NCBI GenBank assembly: GCA_020347585.1 | Contig: CP070733.1 | Span: 498,984-511,008, forward strand | Direction of reading: 5' to 3' | Origin: Pseudomonadota bacterium | GTDB taxonomy: Bacteria > Pseudomonadota > Gammaproteobacteria > CAMYNG01 | DNA: 12,025 bases | Part shown: piece by piece, positions 7,501 through 12,025 of the stretch | Layout of the letters: every line of letters starts with the position of its first letter | How positions within the stretch are numbered: the stretch's first letter is position 1 | Made by a program: the position numbers and the translations under genes | The notes under the pieces: model-generated | What the model was told of the DNA's origin: nothing | Seen by the model: only the letters and a program-made list of their open reading frames with translations | Databases searched by the model: none

Positions 7501-8469
7501 AATGCGCGTCCAGCGGCGACTACCGGCCGCACCCGCCTGCCCGCGCAGGTGGTGCACTTCATGGCACGCCCCATGCCGTCCGATGTGCCGTCCCAGACCA
7601 TGCGCGCACTGCTCGACGTGGAAGACAATAAAGTGGTGGCGGTGCTGCGCGATCCGGCCAAGGTGACGGACGAGTCCGACGCCGTGTTCTACTTTCCCGG
7701 CTGCGGCTCTGAGCGTTTATTCAGCCAGATCGGGTTGGCCACGTTGGCCATGCTCTACGAGACCGGCGCGCAGACCGTGCTGCCGCCCGGCTACCTGTGC
7801 TGTGGTTTTCCGCAGACCGCGGGCGGCGACGCGGCGCGCGGCAGGAAGATCTCGGTAGACAACCAGGTGCTGTTCCACCGCATCGCCAACACCCTCAACT
7901 ACATGGACATCAAGACGGTGCTGGTGTCCTGCGGCACCTGTATGGATCAGTTGCAGGAATACCAGTTTGACAAGATCTTTCCCGGCTGCCGCCTGCTTGA
8001 CATCCACGAGTACCTGATGGAAAAGGGCGTTAGCGTGCCCGAGGCGAGCGGCGTGCAGTATCTTTACCACGACCCGTGCCACACACCCATGAAGACCTAC
8101 AACCCGGTCAAGGTCGCCTCAGCGCTGGTCGGCAAGGGCGTCACACTCTCCGATCGCTGCTGCGGCGAGGCCGGCACCATGGCCGTGTCACGCCCCGATA
8201 TCGCCAGCCAGTTGCGCTACCGCAAGCAGGAAGAACTGCAAAAGGGCATCGTCTCTCTGGCCGGCAATAGCCGCGTCGAGGGCGGCGAGGTCAAGCTGCT
8301 GACTTCGTGCCCGGCCTGCCAGCAGGGACTGGCGCGTTACCGTGAGGAGACCGGCCTGCAGACCGACTACATCGTGGTGGAACTTGCCCGCCACCTGCTG
8401 GGGGAACACTGGCAGCGCGGTTTCCTCGACCAAGCCACGCGCGGTGGGATCGAAAGGGTACTTCTCTAG
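4573..8469 (+). CDS. DUF3683 / GlcD-like FAD oxidoreductase / GlcF-LldE-like Fe-S fusion protein
   Basis: This 1298-residue cytoplasmic or membrane-associated fusion is probably a 2-hydroxyacid (D-lactate or glycolate type) dehydrogenase. The N-terminus (about 5-130, IPYNYTSFSDREIVIRLLG) matches DUF3683. A PCMH-type FAD-binding domain follows, with PRGGGTGYTGG (204-214) and a second FAD block near 281-300 (CIGGNVAMNAGGKKAVLWG). The FAD-oxidase C domain ends with HAGDGN (710-715), GEHGIG (753-758) and NPGKL (787-791). Next is a 2x[4Fe-4S] ferredoxin-like segment: C830, C833, C836, C840 and C892, C895, C898, C902. Two CCG domains complete it: C1044, CC1076-1077, CxxC 1120-1123, then C1169, CC1196-1197, CxxC 1246-1249. 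One chain thus combines what glcD and glcF encode separately in E. coli, and electrons could pass from FAD through the clusters toward quinone. All cluster ligands are intact. The substrate is not settled. The stop codon lies at the front of tract G. Confidence 0.92.
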   Translation: MTAPARIREIPYNYTSFSDREIVIRLLGEGMWDLLNRLREVRVTGRSARMLFEVLGDIWVASRNPFIQDDLLANPKRRAALVQAMDHRLDQIELRAKPDASTDAQRQATNEMALQLVRAARIAVRDFEAWFDRQRDLRRKVKRHLAAVTRRDNIDFSGMARVSHVTDASDWRVEYPLVVVTPDTEREVQRVVAACIELGIGIIPRGGGTGYTGGAVPLNPDCAVINTEKLDTLDSVQRKHLPGVAEPVPTSRAGAGVVTRRVAEAAEADGFVFAVDPTSQDASCIGGNVAMNAGGKKAVLWGTTLDNLAAWRMVMPDATWLEVQRVNHNRGKIHEQETAEFTVHRFAADGTTPLVEPEMLRIPGAELRKSGLGKDVTNKFLGGLPGIQKEGCDGIITSAEFVLHRMPNFIRTVCLEFFGTDLARAVPAIVETKHYLDGLNDVQLAGMEHLDERYVRAVDYSTKAPRADLPKMVLLVDLAGDAEDKVAEAASRVVRMANARDAEGFIAVSPEARQRFWSDRARTAAIAAHTNAFKINEDVVIPLPRLAEYNDGIERINIELSTQNKLRMVDAVLDYLAGPMPELHRVVPGQAPDFEENAESEAILQGKLRAVVEMVQRTRDRWRALLDGLDARAMDHLNLFEEAVRPRVGPDDTIFRVLQRRGARISFRQSVERPLKEIFLGLELEGVRKRLDAIHAEIRSSRLFVATHMHAGDGNVHTNIPVNSNDYRMLHEAERVVERIMQLAESLGGVISGEHGIGITKMQFLDQATVDAFAGYKHSVDPAGVFNPGKLIAGSGLDNAYTPSLRLVEQEALILEASELGELNAMVKDCLRCGKCKPVCNTHIPRANLQYSPRNKILATGVIIEAFLYEEQTRRGISVRHFDEMNDVADHCTVCHKCLSPCPVNIDFGDVSVRMRSVLRVQGHKRINLGTRTSMAFLNISDPAAIKAMRKVAIEWGYRGQRLAHTAARRLGLTNHNARPAATTGRTRLPAQVVHFMARPMPSDVPSQTMRALLDVEDNKVVAVLRDPAKVTDESDAVFYFPGCGSERLFSQIGLATLAMLYETGAQTVLPPGYLCCGFPQTAGGDAARGRKISVDNQVLFHRIANTLNYMDIKTVLVSCGTCMDQLQEYQFDKIFPGCRLLDIHEYLMEKGVSVPEASGVQYLYHDPCHTPMKTYNPVKVASALVGKGVTLSDRCCGEAGTMAVSRPDIASQLRYRKQEELQKGIVSLAGNSRVEGGEVKLLTSCPACQQGLARYREETGLQTDYIVVELARHLLGEHWQRGFLDQATRGGIERVLL

Positions 8470-8472
8470 GTA

Positions 8473-8493
8473 GGAACTAGGTACTAGGAGCGA
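8473..8493 (+). repeat. Heptamer tract G (left arm of composite element)
   Basis: In-register units GGAACTA, GGTACTA and GGAGCGA begin right after the oxidoreductase stop TAG (8467-8469), which is itself followed by another GG. The tract faces tract H across a GC-rich core that contains CCCGGGG (about 8503-8509). Confidence 0.65.
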
Positions 8494-8509
8494 CGGTCAA
8501 GACCCGGGG

Positions 8510-8537
8510 CTTTTCCTCGTTACTCGTCCTACTTCCC
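8510..8537 (-). repeat. Heptamer tract H (right arm of composite element)
   Basis: Read on the minus strand, the units are GGGAAGT, AGGACGA, GTAACGA and GGAAAAG in exact 7-base register. Tract H is the inverted counterpart of tract G. Its plus-strand right end, CCCTGTTTTTGATCC, recurs in similar form at the end of tract B, near 1154-1170 and, inverted, at the left end of tract D. Confidence 0.6.
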
Positions 8538-8542
8538 TGTTT

Positions 8543-8556
8543 TTGATCCATATCAT
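8543..8556 (+). promoter_or_regulatory. FNR/Anr-type site upstream of the GlcG-like gene
   Basis: TTGAT-CCAT-ATCAT matches 9 of 10 fixed positions of the FNR/Anr box TTGAT-N4-ATCAA. Its centre is 8549.5. A -10-like TATTCT at 8579-8584 predicts a start near 8591, which puts the box at about -41.5, the standard place for activation by FNR. The left part of the box overlaps the end motif of repeat tract H. Confidence 0.55.
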
Positions 8557-8578
8557 CTGCAGCGCCGTCCGGCGCGTC

Positions 8579-8584
8579 TATTCT
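8579..8584 (+). promoter_or_regulatory. -10 element of the GlcG-like gene
   Basis: TATTCT shares 4 of 6 bases with TATAAT. The FNR-type box upstream takes the place of a -35. The predicted leader to ATG 8619 is about 28 bases. Confidence 0.4.
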
Positions 8585-8618
8585 TTAAGCGTTGTTTTCC
8601 TCCATGGGGAGACGGACG

Positions 8619-9140
8619 ATGCGAATTTCCCTTGCTGTTGTTTTTCTGGTTTTGACACTGTCAATGTTGACCGCCGCACAGGCGCAGGCCGCAGACGCCG
8701 AGCAGCCGGTGGTAGTGAACATCAAGCGGCTGTCGCTCGAATCCGCACTGGCGATCGCGCAGGCGGCCATCGACGAGTGCCGTAAGGCCGGCGTGCAGGT
8801 TGCGGTGACCGTGGTGGACCGCGGCGGCCACTCGCAGGTGGTGCTGCGGGATGTGCTGGCGATGGATCTGACGCTGCCCATCAGCTACCAGAAGGCCTAC
8901 ACGGCGATGTCCTTCAACACGCCAACCTCGGCGCTGCAGGGACGGTTTAAATCACCGGTCTCCATCGCCAAGGTCGACAATGTGCTGCCTTCGGCGGGTG
9001 GCGTACCGGTTCAGGCTGGCGGTACTATCCTTGGAGGTGTGGGCGTGAGCGGTGCACCGTCGGGCAAGACCGACGAGCAGTGCGCCCGCGCTGGCGTGGA
9101 GGCGGTGGCCGCCGACCTGGAAATGGCGGACATAGACTAG
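8619..9140 (+). CDS. Exported GlcG/HbpS-family protein
   Basis: This 173-residue protein has a signal peptide (MRISLAVVFLVLTLSMLTAAQAQA, cleavage near residue 24), so it is periplasmic or secreted. The rest is one GlcG/HbpS domain (Pfam DUF336/Haem_degrading group). Marks include LSLESALAIAQAAIDECRKAGVQVAVTVVDRGGH at the front. The C-terminal half carries GGVPVQAGGTILGGVGVSGAPSGKTDEQCARAGVEA. Relatives include GlcG of the E. coli glycolate locus (function unknown) and the haem-binding HbpS of Streptomyces. I chose ATG 8619, since GGGGAGA lies 7 bases upstream and the signal peptide begins there; the frame also has an ATG at 8592 that would add nine unhelpful residues. It follows the GlcDF-like fusion gene, but the repeat element and its own FNR-type promoter lie between them. 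Confidence 0.85.
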   Translation: MRISLAVVFLVLTLSMLTAAQAQAADAEQPVVVNIKRLSLESALAIAQAAIDECRKAGVQVAVTVVDRGGHSQVVLRDVLAMDLTLPISYQKAYTAMSFNTPTSALQGRFKSPVSIAKVDNVLPSAGGVPVQAGGTILGGVGVSGAPSGKTDEQCARAGVEAVAADLEMADID

Positions 9141-9203
9141 CAGATGAACCGACCGCCGCGCCGCGGCAGTCAACAATACATATTCAACGCAAAGAGGTGA
9201 GCC

Positions 9204-9413
9204 ATGTTTCTGAAGGACAGGAATAGTGGTGACCTGGTCGAGGTGCTCGATACCGGCGCACTATTTGATCCCTGCAAGGTGCAGCTTGTGGGGCGTTTTC
9301 ACGCCGGCGAGGAAATGCAGGATCCCGAAACGTTCAGCAAAGCGAGCCTGATGTTCCCTTCCGACGAGGCGCTGCCGCGTTGCTGGCTGGATCCGAACTA
9401 CAAGGCCGGATGA
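9204..9413 (+). CDS. Small conserved-looking protein of unknown function (69 aa)
   Basis: This 69-residue soluble protein starts at ATG 9204 behind a good ribosome-binding site (AGAGGTGAG, 9191-9199). Two stretches look like the kind that families conserve: MFLKDRNSGDLVEVLDTGALFDP at the N-terminus, and FHAGEEMQDPETFSKASLMFPSDEALPRCW in the C-terminal half, where the Asp-Pro and FPS-x-EALPRCW parts stand out. It has two cysteines, no signal peptide and no membrane segment. I have a weak memory of similar short proteins in proteobacteria but cannot assign a function. It lies 63 bases after the GlcG-like gene on the same strand and could share its transcript. A strong terminator palindrome follows at 9444-9480. 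Confidence 0.75.
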   Translation: MFLKDRNSGDLVEVLDTGALFDPCKVQLVGRFHAGEEMQDPETFSKASLMFPSDEALPRCWLDPNYKAG

Positions 9414-9420
9414 CTTTCGA

Positions 9421-9441
9421 GGGGTGAGGAGCGGGGAGTAC
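9421..9441 (+). repeat. Weak heptamer tract I
   Basis: Three GG-initial units (GGGGTGA, GGAGCGG, GGAGTAC) keep 7-base register after the small gene's stop. They match the consensus less well than the other tracts and could be chance. Confidence 0.3.
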
Positions 9442-9443
9442 TG

Positions 9444-9480
9444 CGGTCTGCCGCGGCCGCGGCAGACCGGCTCTTTTTCT
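9444..9480 (+). terminator. Terminator with a 26-base perfect palindrome
   Basis: CGGTCTGCCG and CGGCAGACCG frame a CGGCCG centre (9444-9469 as a whole is a perfect palindrome), followed by a CTCTTTTTCT stretch. It ends the plus-strand 69-residue gene and abuts the rpiA stop (9479-9481). On the minus strand no T run follows the hairpin, so it is a plus-strand terminator first. Confidence 0.85.
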
Positions 9481-10135
9481 ATTCCAGGGTTTGAATTCCC
9501 CCGGGCGTGCCCAACAGCAGCACGTCGGCCGGGCGGCGCGCAAACAGCCCGTTGGTTACCACGCCGGTGATGTTGTTCATAGTCTCTTCCAGCGCCACCG
9601 GGTCCAGAATGTCGAGGTTGTGGACGTCGAGGATCACGTTACCGTTGTCGGTGGTGAAACCCTCGCGCAGCACCGGTTCGCCCCCCAGCTTGACCATTTC
9701 GCGTGCCACCAGGCTGCGCGCCATGGGGATGACCTCCACCGGCAGCGGGAATTTGCCCAGCCGACCCACCAGCTTGGACTCGTCGGCGATGCACACGAAC
9801 TTGCGGCTCGCGGCGGCGACGATCTTCTCGCGGGTCAGCGCACCACCGCCGCCCTTGATCAGGTGCAGGTGACGGGTAGCCTCGTCCGCGCCGTCGACAT
9901 AGACCGAGATGCCAGCCACGTCGTTCAGTTCAAACACCGGTATGCCGTGGCCCTTGAGGCGCTCGGCGCTGGCGACCGAGCTGGCTACCGCACCCTCGAT
10001 CTTGTGCTTGATCGCGGCCAGGCCGTCGATAAAGTAATTGGCGGTGGAGCCGGTGCCGATACCGATCACCTCGCCCACCTGGATATAGTCGAGGGCCGCT
10101 TCGGCGACGGCGCGTTTTAGTTCATCCTGGCTCAT
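9479..10135 (-). CDS. rpiA: Ribose-5-phosphate isomerase A
   Basis: This 218-residue cytoplasmic enzyme interconverts ribose 5-phosphate and ribulose 5-phosphate in the non-oxidative pentose phosphate pathway. The phosphate-binding GTGSTA lies at 27-32. DGADE at 81-85 supplies D81 and D84. KGGGGALTREK at 94-104 supplies K94 and the catalytic base E103. All agree in number with E. coli RpiA. The C-terminus, ADVLLLGTPGGIQTLE, is also typical. On the minus strand, GGGAG precedes the ATG at about 8 bases spacing, which confirms the start. The gene is divergent from ilvA, with 143 bases between the starts, an arrangement seen in many gammaproteobacteria. Confidence 0.97.
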   Translation of the reverse strand: MSQDELKRAVAEAALDYIQVGEVIGIGTGSTANYFIDGLAAIKHKIEGAVASSVASAERLKGHGIPVFELNDVAGISVYVDGADEATRHLHLIKGGGGALTREKIVAAASRKFVCIADESKLVGRLGKFPLPVEVIPMARSLVAREMVKLGGEPVLREGFTTDNGNVILDVHNLDILDPVALEETMNNITGVVTNGLFARRPADVLLLGTPGGIQTLE

Positions 10136-10225
10136 CTGTTATTCTCCCGGTGAGGCCGCACCGCTGGCGGTGCGCCGGTTCGGCGCGGCGTGTGCCGCCC
10201 CGTAGTGTTCGTGGAAAAGGGCGTT

Positions 10226-10231
10226 ATTATA
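10226..10231 (-). promoter_or_regulatory. -10 element candidate for rpiA
   Basis: The minus strand reads a perfect TATAAT here, about 90 bases upstream of the rpiA start. The -35 position (about 10249-10254, GGATGC) fits poorly. On the plus strand the same AT island reads TATTAT/TATATT and could serve ilvA, so the two genes may share an overlapping divergent promoter. The 5' region of rpiA also holds an 8-bp hairpin at 10157-10174 of unknown use. Confidence 0.4.
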
Positions 10232-10278
10232 TTAGCCAATGAGACAGCGCATCCAGCCTGATTGATGAACCCACGGAC

Positions 10279-11816
10279 ATGTCCACACCATCATCAGCCG
10301 TAGCGCCTGGCGCCTACGTCGAGAAGATCCGTGCCGCACGAGTATACGACGTGGCGCGCGAAACCCCGCTCGAGCGTGCGCCGGGGCTCTCGCGGCGTAC
10401 CGGCAACACGGTGCTGCTCAAGCGCGAGGACCTGCAACAGGTCTTCTCGTTCAAGCTGCGCGGCGCCTACAACAAGATCATCAATCTCGATCCCGAGCTG
10501 CGTGCCCGTGGTGTGATTGCCGCCTCGGCCGGCAACCATGCCCAGGGCGTCGCCCTGGCGGCGCGTCAGCTGGGCATTCGCGCCCTGATCGTCATGCCCA
10601 AGACCACGCCGGAGATCAAGATCTCCTCGGTGCGGGAGCTGGGCGCGGAAATTGCGCTGCACGGCAACACCTACGACGATGCGTACGCCCACGCCAACAC
10701 ACTGGCGGCTGAACAGGTGCTCACCTTCATTCATCCCTACGATGACCCGGACGTGATTGCCGGCCAGGGAACCGTTGGCATGGAGATCCTGCGCGACGGG
10801 CCGGGCGACATCGCGGCTATTTTCGTGCCGGTGGGCGGCGGCGGCCTGATCGCCGGCGTCAGCGCCTGGGTCAAGGCAATGCGCCCCGACATCCGCGTCA
10901 TCGGCGTTGAGCCTGATGACGCACCGTGTATGCACGATGCGCTGCTTGCCGGTGAGCGTGTGGTGCTCGAGCAGGTCGGCATTTTTGCCGACGGTGTCGC
11001 CGTACGCCAGGCTGGCGAAGAGCCGTTTCGGGTTGCCCGCGAGTGCGTCGATGAGATGATTCTGGTCAGCACCGATGAGATCTGCGCCGCCATCAAGGAC
11101 ATCTTCGATGACACCCGCACCATTGCCGAGCCGGCGGGCGCGCTTGCGGTCGCCGGCGTGAAGAAGTACGTCGAACGCGAGGCGTGCACGGACCAGGTGC
11201 TGGTGGCAATCGACAGCGGCGCCAACATGAATTTTGACCGGTTGCGCCATGTCGCAGAGCGTGCCGAACTGGGTGAACGGCGCGAGGTGCTGTTCGCCGC
11301 GACGATTCCCGAACGTCCCGGCAGCTTCCGCCGATTTTGTGATGCGATCGGGTTGCGCGGCATCACCGAGTTCAACTACCGCTATTCGGACCCGGCGAGG
11401 CGCACGTCTTCGTGGGCATGAAGATGCACGAGACCAGCGATGAGAAGACCGAGTTGCTTGAGCGCCTCGCAGCCAAGGGCTACGCAGTGACGGATATGTC
11501 GGGCAACGAGATGGCCAAGATGCACGTGCGCTACATGGTGGGTGGCCGTGGTGGCGGCGTCGCCGATGAGCGTCTGCTGCGCTTCGAGTTTCCCGAGCGC
11601 CCCGGCGCCTTGCTACGCTTCCTCAACCACATGGGCGAGCGCTGGAACATCAGCTTGTTCCACTATCGCAACCATGGCGCCGCCTATGGGCGGGTGCTGG
11701 TGGGGGTGCAGGTAGCCGCCGAGGACGAGGAGGCCTTTGGCAGTTTTCTCGACGAGCTGGGCTACCCGTACTGGGACGAGAGCGCCAACCCCGCCTACCA
11801 ACTGTTCCTACGCTGA
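10279..11816 (+). pseudogene. ilvA: Threonine ammonia-lyase (biosynthetic threonine deaminase), frameshifted
   Basis: IlvA turns threonine into 2-oxobutanoate and ammonia with pyridoxal phosphate, the first step to isoleucine, and is inhibited by isoleucine through C-terminal ACT-like domains. The catalytic domain is complete: SFKLRGAYN with PLP lysine K59, SAGNHAQG at 83-90, the phosphate loop GGGGL at 186-190 and DSGANMNFDRLR near 313-324. The first frame breaks inside the first regulatory domain after A373 (base 11397). It then runs through seven foreign codons to a TGA at 11419-11421. The rest continues in the -1 frame to 11816. Adding one G between 11397 and 11398 restores SDPAEAHVFVGMKM and a 512-residue protein, against 514 in E. 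coli. Either the base is missing through sequencing error or the gene has a real frameshift. The upstream ribosome-binding site is weak. Confidence 0.85.
11412..11816 (+). CDS. ilvA (fragment): C-terminal regulatory part of IlvA in the shifted frame
   Basis: This frame holds the rest of the two ACT-like regulatory domains of threonine deaminase: GNEMAKMHVRYMVGGR, RLLRFEFPERPGALLRFLNHMGERWNISLFHYRNHGAAYGRVLVG and the terminal ESANPAYQLFLR, all close to E. coli IlvA. It could formally start at GTG 11412 or ATG 11418, but no ribosome-binding site precedes them. I read it as the tail of one gene, not as a separate gene. Confidence 0.6.
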   Translation: MGMKMHETSDEKTELLERLAAKGYAVTDMSGNEMAKMHVRYMVGGRGGGVADERLLRFEFPERPGALLRFLNHMGERWNISLFHYRNHGAAYGRVLVGVQVAAEDEEAFGSFLDELGYPYWDESANPAYQLFLR

Positions 11817-11875
11817 CGTCTGCGCGGGCCGTTTAGCGGTTCCGTGAACGGCGAGGTTTTCCTGCCCTGCAATGT

Positions 11876-11903
11876 GAAAAGGCCTGCAAACGCAGGCCTT
11901 TTC
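11876..11903. terminator. Bidirectional terminator between ilvA and the Lys-rich gene
   Basis: A perfect 12-bp stem GAAAAGGCCTGC/GCAGGCCTTTTC (11876-11887 and 11892-11903) closes on AAAC. The outer A/T pairs give a short T run on either strand, so it can end both convergent genes. Confidence 0.85.
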
Positions 11904-11946
11904 GTGGGTTTCCGGGATAGTCCCGGAACTTGCACTTTACGGCGAA

Positions 11947-12025
11947 TTACCGCTTCTTCCTTCTGGCCGTCTGCCTTTTGGCCTTCTTCTTCGCCGTCTT
12001 TTTCTTGGCTACTTTCTTCTTAGCC
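11947..12025 (-). CDS. Lys/Arg/Ala-rich basic protein (C-terminal part)
   Basis: On the minus strand a frame enters from the right edge and stops at TAA (11947-11949). It shows 25 residues of AKKK-type repeats ending KRQTARRKKR. Such tails occur in histone H1-like proteins, AlgP-like proteins and the ends of some nucleic-acid enzymes, and they bind DNA or RNA through charge. The start and any folded domain lie outside the window, so I name no gene. It converges with ilvA and shares the terminator at 11876-11903. Confidence 0.65.
   Translation of the reverse strand, partial: AKKKVAKKKTAKKKAKRQTARRKKR

Noticed and set aside
376..8537. Heptamer tracts as a CRISPR array
   Set aside because: Units are 7 bases long, tandem without spacers, scattered through the window and on both strands, and no cas gene is present.
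8562..8575. GCGCCG/CGGCGC inverted repeat before the GlcG-like gene as a terminator for the upstream gene
   Set aside because: The loop would be only 2 bases and no proper T run follows. It lies inside the predicted FNR-type promoter.
10157..10174. CGCACCGC/GCGGTGCG hairpin in the rpiA-ilvA gap as a terminator or attenuator
   Set aside because: There is no T run on either strand, no leader peptide rich in branched-chain codons and no alternative pairing that I could find; kept only as a possible rpiA leader structure.
10294..11250. Minus-strand open frame (318 codons) opposite ilvA
   Set aside because: It is a shadow frame in GC-rich coding DNA; the plus strand has all threonine deaminase motifs.

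Overview
The window reads as chromosomal DNA of a Gram-negative bacterium, most likely a gammaproteobacterium. It has a moderately high GC content. It carries a 16-strand-type general porin with a signal peptide and terminal Phe, a YqaA-type membrane protein, an RpiA that keeps the E. coli active-site numbering, and a divergent rpiA/ilvA pair. Genus cannot be set from the sequence alone.

Layout, left to right: the 3' end of rpsI (ribosomal protein S9); a small four-helix-bundle protein of the 23S rRNA intervening-sequence (S23/IVP) family; tRNA-Gln(CUG) with a strong terminator; a long AT-rich leader with a CRP-like site and a sigma70-like promoter; a porin gene and its terminator; an orphan FliB-like (flagellin lysine N-methylase) gene, possibly leaderless; a yqaA-like gene; a 1298-residue fusion of DUF3683, a GlcD-like FAD oxidoreductase and a GlcF/LldE-like iron-sulfur part; an exported GlcG/HbpS-like protein behind an FNR-type promoter; a conserved-looking 69-residue protein; rpiA on the minus strand; ilvA on the plus strand, broken by an apparent one-base deletion; a bidirectional terminator; and the 3' end of a Lys/Arg/Ala-rich protein on the minus strand.

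Most genes are housekeeping or core metabolism. Two groupings carry functional meaning. The fused 2-hydroxyacid-dehydrogenase-like enzyme lies next to a GlcG-like protein, echoing the glcDEFG order of E. coli. The rpiA/ilvA pair is divergent.

The least ordinary signal is a family of degenerate tandem heptamers, consensus GGNACNA, in at least eight intergenic tracts on both strands, with a weaker ninth. The seven-base register is kept across whole tracts. Two tracts begin at the stop codon of the preceding gene. One pair lies in inverted orientation around the four-helix-bundle gene. Another pair lies in inverted orientation around a CCCGGGG core. Shared side motifs (GGAAAA next to CCCGGGG, and CCTGTTTTTGATC at one end) suggest a compact, possibly mobile or structured repeat element.
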